Source: Streptomyces sp. NBRC 110028
Lineage (GTDB): Bacteria > Actinomycetota > Actinomycetes > Streptomycetales > Streptomycetaceae
DNA length: 64,000 bases
Assembly (NCBI RefSeq): GCF_001417735.1
Contig: NZ_BBUZ01000033.1
Coordinates: forward strand, 124,001-188,000
Direction: 5' to 3'
In this document: piece by piece, positions 25,380 to 34,355 of the stretch
How positions within the stretch are numbered: position 1 is the first letter of the stretch
Layout of the letters: each line of letters begins with the position of its first letter
Notes under the pieces: generated by a model
What the model was told of the DNA's origin: nothing
Seen by the model: only the letters and a program-made list of their open reading frames with translations
The model's database searches: none
Position numbers and translations under genes: made by a program

Positions 25380-26281
25380 GCACCACCGCGGACGCCACCC
25401 CGGGCGGGGCCTCGGCAGCGGCCCCGGTCATCCCCCGGCCACCGAACGCTCCCCGCCCGGCCGAGGGCTGGCGACGCTACCTGCGCGCGGCGCGCCAGCC
25501 GCGCGGCGCCATCGGACTGTCCCTGCTCGGCCTGCTGGTGCTTGCGGTGCTGCTGGTGCCCGTCTTCAGCGGCGGCTACGACCAGCAGTCGGCCACCACT
25601 TTCTCCTCCCCGTCGTGGCGGCACCTGTTCGGCACCGACGAACTGGGTCGCGACATCTTCGTCCGGACCTTGTACGGCCTGCGCTCCGACCTGGTCCTGC
25701 TGTTCGTCGGTGTTCCGATCGCGGCAATCGTCGGCACGCTCCTGGGGATCGCCGGCGGGCTCTCCCGGTGGCTCGGGATGTTTCTCCAGCGTGTCTTCGA
25801 CATCATCCTCGGCTTCCCGGGGCTGGTGCTCGGCATCGTGATCGCGCTGATCCTCCAGCCCGGCGTCTCCGCCCTGCTGCTGACCATCGCCATCGTGCTG
25901 CTGCCCGGCTACGGGCGGCTGGCACGGGCCGCCCTGCTCACCCAGGAACAGCGCGAATACGTGCTGGCCGCCCGCGTGCTGGGGGTGCCCCGGCGGCGGG
26001 TGCTGCTGCGGCACATCCTCCCCAACGCCCTCGACCCGATCATCGTGCACACGGCGATCGCCATGGTCGTGGCCATCTTCATGGAGACCGGCCTGTCACT
26101 GGTCGGGCTGGGCATCCAGCCGCCGCAGCCGTCCCTGGGCACCCTGCTCAACACCGGAATCCGTTTCCTGTCCCTCGCGCCCATGTACGTCCTGGGTCCG
26201 ACCATGGTTCTCCTGCTGCTGGCCCTGGCCTTCAGCCTGCTCTCCGACGCACTCAACGAGGCGGTGACCCGGACATCATGA
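25376..26281 (+). CDS. ABC transporter permease, DppC type
   Basis: A 301-residue permease with the DppC/OppC N-terminal cytoplasmic tail, then IGLSLLGLLVLAVLLVPVFSGGY and HLFGTDELGRDIFVRTLYGLRSDL, the family hallmark. The EAA loop is YVLAARVLGVPRRRVLLRHILPNALDP. It is coupled by 4-base overlaps to both neighbours. It pairs with the preceding permease and is energised by the following double ATPase. Confidence 0.93.
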   Translation: MSTTADATPGGASAAAPVIPRPPNAPRPAEGWRRYLRAARQPRGAIGLSLLGLLVLAVLLVPVFSGGYDQQSATTFSSPSWRHLFGTDELGRDIFVRTLYGLRSDLVLLFVGVPIAAIVGTLLGIAGGLSRWLGMFLQRVFDIILGFPGLVLGIVIALILQPGVSALLLTIAIVLLPGYGRLARAALLTQEQREYVLAARVLGVPRRRVLLRHILPNALDPIIVHTAIAMVVAIFMETGLSLVGLGIQPPQPSLGTLLNTGIRFLSLAPMYVLGPTMVLLLLALAFSLLSDALNEAVTRTS

Positions 26282-28398
26282 CCACGAACGCGGCTGACAG
26301 CGGACCAGCGAACGACACGAGCGGTGCCGGCGGTGTCCTGCTGGACGCGGCCGACGTACGGGTGTCCTTCGACACGGCGGCCGGACCCGTCACCGTGGTC
26401 CACGACGTGTCCCTGCGCATCCGGCGCGGCCACATCACCGGCCTGGTCGGCGAGTCCGGCTCCGGCAAATCCGTCACCGCCCGCACGCTGATGCGCATGG
26501 TGCCCGCCCCGGGACGCGTCACCGGCTCGGTGCGCTTCGACGGCACCGACCTGCTGGCGCTGCCGGCGCGGGAGATGCGGGCGGTGCGTGGCGATCGGAT
26601 CGCCATGGTCTTCCAAGACCCCCAGGCGTCGCTCAACCCGGTCATGACCGTCGGCAGGCAGGTGACCGAGGCCCTGGTCGTGCACGGCACACCGCGCGGG
26701 CGGGCCCGGACGCGGGCCGTGGAACTGCTCGGCACGGTCGGCATCCCGGACCCGCGGCGGCGTGCGGAAGAGTACCCGCACCAGTTCTCCGGCGGTATGC
26801 GCCAGCGCGTGGTCATCGCCATGGCGCTGGCCCGCGACCCCGACCTGCTGATCGCGGACGAGCCCACCACCGCTCTGGACGTCACCATCCAGGCCCAGAT
26901 CCTCCGCCTGCTGGGCGAACTGCGCGACCGCACCGGCGTGGCGGTGCTCATGATCACCCATGACATGGGTGTGGTCGCCGAGCTCTGCGACGACGTGGCG
27001 GTCATGTACGGCGGCCGCATCGTGGAGACCGGCACCACCGCCACCGTCTTCGCAGCCCCCGCGCACCCCTACACCCGGGCCCTGCTGCGCGCCATGCCCC
27101 GCCTGGACGCCCCGGCATCCGCGCCCGGCGACCGCCTGTTCGCCATCCCCGGCCAGCCCCCGGACCCCGCCCGGCTCCCCGCCGGCTGCGCCTTCCAACC
27201 GCGGTGTGATCTGGCCCGGGACAACTGCCGGGACGCCGTACCGGCCTTGGAACGGCTGACCGGGGACACGGCGCACGAGGCCGCGTGCTGGGTGACGGCG
27301 GGTCCGGACACGCTCACGGACCCCGCGCCCGGGTGTGCCGGTGCCGACACCGGCACACCCGCCACGTCACTCCCCGCCCGCCCCCGCACCGCCATCGGCG
27401 ACCCCATCCTGGACGTCACGGACCTGCGTGTGAACCTCGGCGCGCGGCGCGGGTTCGGCCGACGCGGCGGCGGGGCGGTGTACGCGGTGGACGGAGTCAG
27501 CCTCACCGTCCGCGCGGGCGAGACGCTGGGCCTGGTGGGCGAGTCCGGCTGCGGGAAGTCCACCCTCGCCCGGACCCTGGTGGGTATCAATCAGCCGACG
27601 GCCGGCCGGGTGCGGGTACGCGGCCAGGACGTCACCGCGATGTCCCGCCGGGCGGCCGGCGAGCTGCGGCGGGGCCTGCAGTACGTCTTCCAGGACCCGT
27701 ACGCGTCGCTCAACCCGCGCCGCACGGTGCGCCAGGTCCTGGACGAGGCCATGGAGGTGCGCGGCGTGCCCGCCGCCGAGCGGCCCGACCGCGCGCTGGA
27801 GCTCCTGCACACCGTCGGGCTCGGCGAACGCCACCTCGACCGGATGCCCTACACCTTCTCCGGGGGCCAGCGACAGCGCATCGGTATCGCCCGCGCGCTG
27901 GCCGTCGAGCCGGAGTGCCTGGTGCTGGACGAGCCGGTGTCCGCGCTCGATGTGTCCATCCAGGCGCAGATCATGAACCTCCTCACCGACCTACGCGACC
28001 GCCTCGGCCTCGGCTACCTGTTCATCGCCCACGACCTGGCCGTCGTCCGGCACATCAGCGACCGGGTGGCCGTGATGTACCTCGGCCGGATCATCGAGAC
28101 GGGCCCGGCGGAGCAGCTCTACGCCGACCCCCTCCACCCCTACACCGTATCCCTGCTGTCCTCTTCCCCCGCCCCGACCGTCGGCGCCGCCCGCGAGCGC
28201 ATCGTGCTGCGCGGCGACCTGCCCAGCCCCAAGAACCCGCCGTCCGGCTGCCGGTTCCGCACCCGCTGCCCCATCGGCCCGCTGACCCACCCCGAACGCA
28301 CGATCTGCGCGCAGAAGACACCGGAACTCGGTGTCGCCGGCCTCACGTCGCACGGCGTGGCCTGCCACTTCCCCGGGGAGCTCAAGGAAGGATCCTGA
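26278..28398 (+). CDS. ABC transporter ATPase, DppD-DppF fusion (two nucleotide-binding domains)
   Basis: A 706-residue protein with two complete ATPase domains. The first has Walker A GESGSGKS (about residue 57), signature FSGGMRQRV and Walker B LLIADEP. The second has Walker A GESGCGKS (about 421), signature FSGGQRQRI and LVLDEP. Each ends in the oligopeptide-type C-terminal cysteine module (GCAFQPRCDLARDNC; GCRFRTRCPIGPL). One polypeptide thus replaces the usual DppD and DppF pair. The last ~120 residues are repeated, degraded, at 29966-30300. Confidence 0.93.
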   Translation: MTTNAADSGPANDTSGAGGVLLDAADVRVSFDTAAGPVTVVHDVSLRIRRGHITGLVGESGSGKSVTARTLMRMVPAPGRVTGSVRFDGTDLLALPAREMRAVRGDRIAMVFQDPQASLNPVMTVGRQVTEALVVHGTPRGRARTRAVELLGTVGIPDPRRRAEEYPHQFSGGMRQRVVIAMALARDPDLLIADEPTTALDVTIQAQILRLLGELRDRTGVAVLMITHDMGVVAELCDDVAVMYGGRIVETGTTATVFAAPAHPYTRALLRAMPRLDAPASAPGDRLFAIPGQPPDPARLPAGCAFQPRCDLARDNCRDAVPALERLTGDTAHEAACWVTAGPDTLTDPAPGCAGADTGTPATSLPARPRTAIGDPILDVTDLRVNLGARRGFGRRGGGAVYAVDGVSLTVRAGETLGLVGESGCGKSTLARTLVGINQPTAGRVRVRGQDVTAMSRRAAGELRRGLQYVFQDPYASLNPRRTVRQVLDEAMEVRGVPAAERPDRALELLHTVGLGERHLDRMPYTFSGGQRQRIGIARALAVEPECLVLDEPVSALDVSIQAQIMNLLTDLRDRLGLGYLFIAHDLAVVRHISDRVAVMYLGRIIETGPAEQLYADPLHPYTVSLLSSSPAPTVGAARERIVLRGDLPSPKNPPSGCRFRTRCPIGPLTHPERTICAQKTPELGVAGLTSHGVACHFPGELKEGS

Positions 28399-28640
28399 TG
28401 ACCGACCTGCCGGAACGCGCGGAGACGCTCATCGCCTCCCTGCCGCCGGTGCACAAGCTCCGCCCGCCCACCGGGGGCGCTTCTGGAGCCCCGCCGCCGA
28501 GCCCGCCATCGCCGTGGGCATATCGCCCCGGGCGTTCGCGCGCTGGGAGCCGGGCGAGACGGGCAAGCCGGGAGGCTGGCGTCGCCACGAGCCGGGTTCA
28601 TTCACCCCCCGATGCCGGCAGCAACGAGCTGCCCCTGTCC
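28398..28640 (+). pseudogene. GH3 glycosidase, N-terminal remnant
   Basis: An ATG overlapping the ATPase stop opens MTDLPERAETLIASLPPVHKLR, which parallels the start of the intact GH3 gene (VAKLVASLSLEGKVRLLTGG). A shift near PTGG is then needed to read RFWSPAAEPAI, matching TFWRTHAEPAI. Soon after that, similarity is lost and a truncated sulfatase follows. It is the collapsed first copy of a duplicated GH3-sulfatase pair. Confidence 0.6.
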
Positions 28641-28657
28641 CGCGAGGTCCGACCGGC

Positions 28658-29884
28658 ATGACACCATCCGAGATGCTGCGCATCCTGAAGGACGCCGGCT
28701 ACCACGTGGCCATGGCAGGCACCCGCGGCGACCACTTCGCTCAGGGCGTGACCGAGCTGAGCGCCCACGAGTACGGCTTCGCCGAGGGCGCGGAGCACAC
28801 CCGGGAGCAGCGCCCCGAGGAGTACCCCGACGAGGTGTCGGCCCGCCTGTTCTACCGGGGCCGGGTTCCGGACGACGGGCTGATCGACCACGACGAGGCG
28901 GCCGTACGGACAGCCGAGCGCTGGCTGGCCGCGCCGCCGAAGCGGCCGTGGGTGCTCTACGTGCCGCTGTTCTCCCCGCACACCCCCTTCCAGGTGCAGG
29001 AGCCGTGGTTCTCCCTGCACGACCGCGAGGCCGTCCCCGACGCCGTGCCGCCGCAGCCGGCCGAGCCCGGCTTCAAGGAACTGATCCGCGAGCGGTACGG
29101 CCTCGACCGCGTCACCCCGGAGATGTGGCGCGAGGTCACCGCCGTCTACCACGGCATGGTCTCCCGGCTCGACGACCATGTCGGCCGAATGCAGGCCGCG
29201 CTGCGCGCCTCGGGCTGTTTCGACGACACCGTCAGCCTCTTCTTCTCCGACCACGGCGAATACATGGGCGACTTCGGACTCATCGAGAAGTGGCCCTCCT
29301 CGATGGACTCCTGCATCACCCGCGATCCGCTGATCATCAGCGGCGGCGGTCTGCCCGCCGGACAGCGGTACCAGGGCATGACCGAGCTGGTCGACGTGCT
29401 GCCGACAGTGCTCGAACTGGCTGGGGTCCAGGCCTCGCACAAGCACTTCGGCCGAAGCCTGCTGCCGGTGCTGCGCGACCCGGGGCGCGACCCGCGCGAG
29501 CACCGCGAGTACGCCGTCACCGAGGGCGGCGGCCTGGCGGATGAGGGGCCGGTCCTGAAACAGGTGCCCTACCCCTACGAGATCAAGAGCGAGCTGCTGC
29601 GCACGCACCCGAGGCTTGTCGGCAAGGCCGTGGCCGTGCGCGACATGGAGTGGACCTACGTGTGGCGGCTGTACGAGCCGCCGGAGCTCTACCACCGCGG
29701 CCACGACCCGTACGAGACGGTCAACCTCGCAGGCCGCCCGGAGCACGCCGAAACCGAGCGGCACTTCGAACGCGAGCTGCTGCGCCGGCAGGTCGCCACC
29801 TCCGACATCGTCTCGGAGGACCGCGACCCGCGGTTCCCCGAGGTCGCGCTGCCAGGACCGGCCACGGGGGTGTACGAGAGGTGA
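28658..29884 (+). CDS. Truncated sulfatase without the formylglycine motif
   Basis: From the ATG at 28658 (MTPSEMLRILKDAGYHVAMAG) the frame runs 408 residues and is closely similar to the intact sulfatase at 32870 from its residue ~84 onward (TRGDHFAQGVTELSAHEYGF, HDEAAVRTAERWLA, SPEMWREV-like TPEMWREVTAVYHGMVSRLDDH, FFSDHGEYMGDFGLIEKWPSS). The first ~82 residues, including the C-X-P-S-R motif and first metal ligands, are gone, yet the frame is clean and has a plausible start. It is either a pseudogene or a catalytically dead paralogue. The remaining reading frame shows no stop or frameshift. Confidence 0.75.
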   Translation: MTPSEMLRILKDAGYHVAMAGTRGDHFAQGVTELSAHEYGFAEGAEHTREQRPEEYPDEVSARLFYRGRVPDDGLIDHDEAAVRTAERWLAAPPKRPWVLYVPLFSPHTPFQVQEPWFSLHDREAVPDAVPPQPAEPGFKELIRERYGLDRVTPEMWREVTAVYHGMVSRLDDHVGRMQAALRASGCFDDTVSLFFSDHGEYMGDFGLIEKWPSSMDSCITRDPLIISGGGLPAGQRYQGMTELVDVLPTVLELAGVQASHKHFGRSLLPVLRDPGRDPREHREYAVTEGGGLADEGPVLKQVPYPYEIKSELLRTHPRLVGKAVAVRDMEWTYVWRLYEPPELYHRGHDPYETVNLAGRPEHAETERHFERELLRRQVATSDIVSEDRDPRFPEVALPGPATGVYER

Positions 29885-29956
29885 GCACGCGGGCGAGGTC
29901 GGAAGACGGGCAGGAGCCGGACTACCGGTTCCCGCCGGCCAACGAGCACATGTTCC
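29881..29956 (+). pseudogene. DUF202/YidH-like membrane protein, N-terminal remnant
   Basis: A GTG overlapping the truncated sulfatase stop starts VSTRARSEDGQEPDYRF, then PPANEHMFLAR. This looks like the N-terminus of DUF202 (YidH family) proteins, which read DYRFxLANERTFLAWIRT. The sequence breaks off there and passes into a duplicated ABC ATPase tail. The similarity is short, so confidence is moderate. Confidence 0.4.
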
Positions 29957-29965
29957 TGGCCCGGC

Positions 29966-30300
29966 TCCGGTCATCGCCCACGACGTGGCCGCCGTCCGGC
30001 GCATCAGCGACCGGGTGGCCGTGATGTACCTCGGCCGGATCATCGAGACGGGTCCGGCGGACCAGCTTTGCGCCGGCCCCCTCCACCCCTGCACCGTGTC
30101 CCTGCTGTCCTCTTCCCCCGCCCCGGCTATCGGCGCCGCCCGTGAGCGCATCGTGCTGCGCGGCGACCTGCCCAGCCCCAAGAACCCGCCGTCCGGCTGC
30201 CGGTTCCGCACCCGCTGCCCCATCGGCCCGCTGACTCTCCCCGAACACACCATCCGCGCGCAGACCGAGACCCGGCATCGCCGACCTCGCCTCGCACGGC
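29966..30300 (+). pseudogene. Duplicated C-terminal piece of the ABC ATPase
   Basis: The sequence repeats the end of the second ATPase domain (copy 1 from about 28022): VIAHDVAAVRRISDRVAVMY, LGRIIETGPADQL, LLSSSPAPAIGAARERIVL, GCRFRTRCPIGPL. Substitutions and the decayed end (TLPEHTIRAQTETRHRR) show drift since duplication. There is no start, Walker A or signature motif. It marks the left boundary of the second copy of the duplicated segment. Confidence 0.8.
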
Positions 30301-30404
30301 CCGGCCTGCCACTTCCTCGGGGAACCGACGGCGGCTGGGGGCGTCCCGTAGCCGGGCGCCCGCACCTCGCTTCCCCCACTCGTTCCCGAACGACAAGGAC
30401 CACG

Positions 30405-32873
30405 ATGACGCGCCCGAACGCGGACTCCCGGCTCACCGACGACAACCCGGTGGCGAAACTGGTCGCCTCGCTCTCCCTGGAAGGCAAGGTTCGTCTGCTC
30501 ACCGGAGGGACGTTCTGGCGCACCCATGCCGAACCCGCCATCGGCCTGGACTCGATGCTGCTGTCCGACGGTCCCTCCGGTGTGCGCGGTGAGCGCTGGG
30601 ACGAACGGGCCCCGTCCCTCAGCCTGCCCTCCGCCACCTGCCTGGCCGCCACCTGGGACACCGGCCTCGCGCACCGGTACGGGGAAGTGCTGGCCCGCGA
30701 GGCACGGGCCAAGGGGGTGCACGCCGTCCTCGGGCCCACGATCAATCTGCACCGCAGCCCGCTCGGCGGCCGGCACTTCGAGTGCTTCTCCGAGGACCCG
30801 TTCCTGTCGGGTGCGCTCGCCACGGGATTCATCCGCGGCCTGCAGGACCACGGCGTGGCGGCCGTGCCCAAGCACTACGTGGCCAACGACTCCGAGACCG
30901 ACCGGCTCACCGTGGACATCCGGGCGGACGAGCGCACCCTGCGCGAGGTCTACCTCGCGCCCTTCGAGACGGCGGTCACCGAGGGCGGGACGTGGGCGAT
31001 GATGTCCGCGTACAACGCGGTGGGCGGCGTGACCATGAGCGAGAACGACCTGCTGCGGCACCCCCTGTGCACCGAGTGGGGCTTCGACGGGGTGGTCGTC
31101 TCGGACTGGACGGCGGTCCGTTCCACCGAGGCCAGTGCCGCCGCCCGGCAGGACCTCGCGATGCCGGGTCCGGACGGGCCCTGGGGCGACCGGCTGGTCG
31201 CCGCCGTCCGCGAGGGCCGGGTATCCGAGGCGGCCGTCGACGAGAAGGTGGGGCGGCTGCTGCGGCTGGCCTCCCGGGTGGGGGCGCTGGAGGGGCACCC
31301 GGCCCCGGAGGAGCCCCCGCGGATCCCGGAGAGCTTCCCCCGCGAGGCCGCCGTCGCCGGCATGGTGCTGGTGCGCAACGTCCCCGGTGGTCTGCCCTGG
31401 GCCGCGCAGGAGCTGCGGTCCGTGGCGGTCAGCGGCCCGGCCGCCCGCACCCCGCGTGTCCAGGGCGGCGGCAGCGCGACCGTCGTCCCGGCGGGGACAT
31501 CCTCGCCGCTCGAGGCGCTGCGGGCGGCGCTCCCGGGCGTGGCCGTCGGTTACGACATCGGCACCGCCGTCCCGGACGCGCCGGTGCCGCTGCCCCCGCA
31601 CACCCTCACCAACCCGTTCACCGGCGGCGCCGGGCTGCGGGCGCGGTTCCTGGACGCGCACGGAGCAGAGGTCTTCAGCGAGGACCGGTTCGCCACCGAC
31701 CTGGTGTGGTTCGGCACCACCCCGCCCGGCGCCCGCACCCTGGAGCTGACCACCCGGTACCGTCCCGACCAGGACGGTCCGGCGGAACTGGCCGTGGCCG
31801 GCGCCGGGCACACTGTCCTGCACCTCGACGGCGAGCCGGTCATGGAGGCCGACTTCCGCGCCGACAGGGCACAGGCCCTGGTCGCGGAGGTATTCGTGCC
31901 GCCCACCGCCTCCACTTCCGTACGGCTGGAGGCCGGACGGGAGGTCGAGCTGAGGGTCGTGCACGACCTGGCCTCCCGGGCCGGGGCAAGCCGCACCGGT
32001 TCCGTCGTGCTGTCCCTGGGCCTGCTGCCGGTCGTGCCCGACCCGGACGCGGAGATCGCGCGGGCGGCCGAGCAGGCCCGGCACGCGCAGGTCGCGGTGG
32101 TCGTCGTCGGCACCACCAGCCGGGCGGAGAGCGAGGGCCGCGACCGCGTCACACTCGCCCTGCCCGGCCGCCAGGACGACCTGGTCCGCGCCGTGGCCGC
32201 CGCCAACCCGCGCACCGTCGTGGTCGTCAACGCCGGCAGCCCGGTGCTGATGCCATGGCGTAACGAGGTCGCGGCGGTGCTGCTGACATGGTTCCCGGGC
32301 CAGGACTTCGGGGCCGCGCTGGCCGATGTGCTGCTGGGCGTGCGAGAGCCGGGAGGACGGCTGCCGACCACCTGGCCCGCCGCCGAGGAGGACGTCCCGG
32401 TGCTGTCCACCCGCCCGGTGGACGGCCGCCTCGTCTACGAGGAGGGCCTGCACATCGGCTATCGGGCGTGGCTGCGCGCGGGCCGCACCCCGGCGTACGC
32501 GTTCGGCCACGGCCTCGGGTACACCACCTGGCGGCTGGACGACCTCTCGGTGCCCTCCCGTATCCGTCCGGGAGCCGGTCTGACCGCAACGGTTCGGGTC
32601 ACCAACTCCGGTCCTCGCCCCGGCAAACAGGTCGTGCAGGTGTACGTGTCCCGGCCGGACAGCGCCGTGGACCGCCCGGCGCGCTGGCTCGCCGGTTTCA
32701 CGCCCGTCCACCTCGCCCCCGGTAAATCCGCTGATGTCGCCGTCGAACTCCCGGACCGGGCCTTCGCCCACTGGGAGGGCGAAAGCTGGTGCCACGAGCC
32801 CGGAGCCTTCCTGGTGCACGCCGGGACCGCCAGCGACGACACGCCCCTGACCCAGGAGGTCCACCTGTCATGA
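30405..32873 (+). CDS. Glycoside hydrolase family 3 (beta-glucosidase-like) with PA14 and Fn3-like domains
   Basis: At 822 residues it has the multi-domain GH3 layout: a TIM-barrel domain (VRLLTGGTFWRTHAEPAIGL, SDGPSGVRG, KHYVANDSETDR) with the catalytic Asp at about residue 234 (GFDGVVVSDWTAV), a PA14-type insert (NPFTGGAGLRARFLDAHG to VLHLDGEPVMEADFRADRAQ), the second alpha/beta domain (VVVVNAGSPVLMPWRNEVAAVL, WFPGQDFGAALADVL) and a C-terminal fibronectin III-like domain (GPRPGKQVVQVYVSRP). There is no signal peptide, so it should act inside the cell. It overlaps the following sulfatase by 4 bases, suggesting desulfation and deglycosylation of one substrate. Confidence 0.93.
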   Translation: MTRPNADSRLTDDNPVAKLVASLSLEGKVRLLTGGTFWRTHAEPAIGLDSMLLSDGPSGVRGERWDERAPSLSLPSATCLAATWDTGLAHRYGEVLAREARAKGVHAVLGPTINLHRSPLGGRHFECFSEDPFLSGALATGFIRGLQDHGVAAVPKHYVANDSETDRLTVDIRADERTLREVYLAPFETAVTEGGTWAMMSAYNAVGGVTMSENDLLRHPLCTEWGFDGVVVSDWTAVRSTEASAAARQDLAMPGPDGPWGDRLVAAVREGRVSEAAVDEKVGRLLRLASRVGALEGHPAPEEPPRIPESFPREAAVAGMVLVRNVPGGLPWAAQELRSVAVSGPAARTPRVQGGGSATVVPAGTSSPLEALRAALPGVAVGYDIGTAVPDAPVPLPPHTLTNPFTGGAGLRARFLDAHGAEVFSEDRFATDLVWFGTTPPGARTLELTTRYRPDQDGPAELAVAGAGHTVLHLDGEPVMEADFRADRAQALVAEVFVPPTASTSVRLEAGREVELRVVHDLASRAGASRTGSVVLSLGLLPVVPDPDAEIARAAEQARHAQVAVVVVGTTSRAESEGRDRVTLALPGRQDDLVRAVAAANPRTVVVVNAGSPVLMPWRNEVAAVLLTWFPGQDFGAALADVLLGVREPGGRLPTTWPAAEEDVPVLSTRPVDGRLVYEEGLHIGYRAWLRAGRTPAYAFGHGLGYTTWRLDDLSVPSRIRPGAGLTATVRVTNSGPRPGKQVVQVYVSRPDSAVDRPARWLAGFTPVHLAPGKSADVAVELPDRAFAHWEGESWCHEPGAFLVHAGTASDDTPLTQEVHLS

Positions 32874-34321
32874 CACCCCCCAACTTCGTGATCATCGTCC
32901 CGGACCAGTTGCGCGCCGACGCGCTGGGGTGCTTCGGCAACGACCTCGCCCGCACCCCGCACATCGACGCCCTCGCCGAACGCGGCACGGTCTTCGAGCA
33001 GACGTACGTCCAGCACCCCGTCTGCTCGCCCAGCCGGGCGTCGTTCCTGACCGGCTGGTACCCGCACGTACGCGGCCACCGAACCCTCACCCACCTGCTC
33101 CAGCCGGACGAGCCCAACCTGCTGCGCATCCTGAAGGACGCCGGCTACCACGTCACCTGGGCCGGCACCCGTGGCGACGCCTTGGCGCCGGGCGTGACCG
33201 AGCTGAGCGCGCACGAGTACGGCCTGTCCGAGAAGCAGACTCGGCCCGGCTTCAACAAGGACTTCCCCTCCGACACATGGGCCCGCGTCTTCTACCGCGG
33301 CCGGATCGAGCGGGACGGGCTGACCGACCACGACGAAGCGGCGGTGCGCACCGCCGAACGGTGGCTGGCCGAGCCGCCGTCCGGACCCTGGGTACTGTTC
33401 GTACCGCTGTTCGCCCCGCACTGCCCGTTCCAGGCCGAGGAACCCTGGTTCTCCCTGCACGACCGCGCGGCCGTACCCGCCCCCGTTCCTCCCTCCGGCG
33501 GCCCCGAGCCCGGCTTCAAGGAGGCGATCCGGCGAAAGTACGGGCTGGACCGGGTGAGCCCCGAGATGTGGCGGGAGGTCGCCGCCGTCTACCACGGCAT
33601 GGTCTCCCGGCTGGACGACCACGTCGGGCGGATCCAGGCCGCGCTGCGCGCCTCGGGAGCGGACGATCGCACCGTCAGCCTGTTCTTCGCCGACCACGGC
33701 GAGTACCTCGGCGACTACGGACTGATCGAGAAGTGGCCCTCCGGGATGGACCCTTGCATCACCCGCGACCCGCTGATCGTCAGCGGCGGGGGCCTGCCCG
33801 CAGGCCAGCGCCACGACGGCATGGTGGAACTGGTCGACGTGCTGCCCACCGTCCTGGAGCTGGCCGGTGTCACGGCCCCGCACCGGCACTTCGGCCGCAG
33901 CCTCGTCCCCGTCCTGCACGACCCCGGCCGCGAACACCGCCGCTACGCCTTCACCGAGGGCGGATTCGCCGAGGAGGAGGAACCACAGCTCGAGCGGCCG
34001 GCCTACCCCTACGACCTCAAGGGCGACCTCCAGCACGAGCGGCCGCACCTCGTCGGCAAGGCCGTGGCCGTACGGGACCGGGACTGGACCTACGTATGGC
34101 GGCTGTACGAGCCCCCGGAGCTGTACCACCGCCGCGACGACCCGCACGAGACGGTCAACCTGGCCGGCCGCCCGGAGCACACGGCGACCGAGCGGCGCTT
34201 CGAACAGGCCCTGCTGCGCTGGCAGGTCGAGACCGCGGACATCATCCCGGCCGCCACCGACCCGCGTTTCCCTCCGGTGGCCCTGGCCGCCCCGGCCCCA
34301 CCGCCGCCCACGCCGGCCTGA
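32870..34321 (+). CDS. Sulfatase (type I, C-X-P-S-R)
   Basis: A 483-residue sulfatase. The N-terminal metal residues are in NFVIIVPDQLRADALGCFG, and the formylglycine motif is CSPSR at residues 52-56 (HPVCSPSRASFLTGWYPH). The second metal site is FFADHGEYLGDYGLIEKW. No signal peptide is visible. It is translationally coupled to the GH3 gene (ATGA overlap). It is the intact paralogue of the truncated copy at 28658 and provides the template for what that copy lost. Confidence 0.94.
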   Translation: MTPPNFVIIVPDQLRADALGCFGNDLARTPHIDALAERGTVFEQTYVQHPVCSPSRASFLTGWYPHVRGHRTLTHLLQPDEPNLLRILKDAGYHVTWAGTRGDALAPGVTELSAHEYGLSEKQTRPGFNKDFPSDTWARVFYRGRIERDGLTDHDEAAVRTAERWLAEPPSGPWVLFVPLFAPHCPFQAEEPWFSLHDRAAVPAPVPPSGGPEPGFKEAIRRKYGLDRVSPEMWREVAAVYHGMVSRLDDHVGRIQAALRASGADDRTVSLFFADHGEYLGDYGLIEKWPSGMDPCITRDPLIVSGGGLPAGQRHDGMVELVDVLPTVLELAGVTAPHRHFGRSLVPVLHDPGREHRRYAFTEGGFAEEEEPQLERPAYPYDLKGDLQHERPHLVGKAVAVRDRDWTYVWRLYEPPELYHRRDDPHETVNLAGRPEHTATERRFEQALLRWQVETADIIPAATDPRFPPVALAAPAPPPPTPA

Positions 34322-34355
34322 CCACCCGCCGCCCCGACCCCGCCGGAGGACCCCT

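Noticed and set aside
29922..32864. Very long minus-strand frame opposite the GH3 gene
   Set aside because: It mirrors the GH3 coding frame, has Gly/Arg/His-rich sequence without any recognisable domain, and is a usual by-product of GC-rich third positions.
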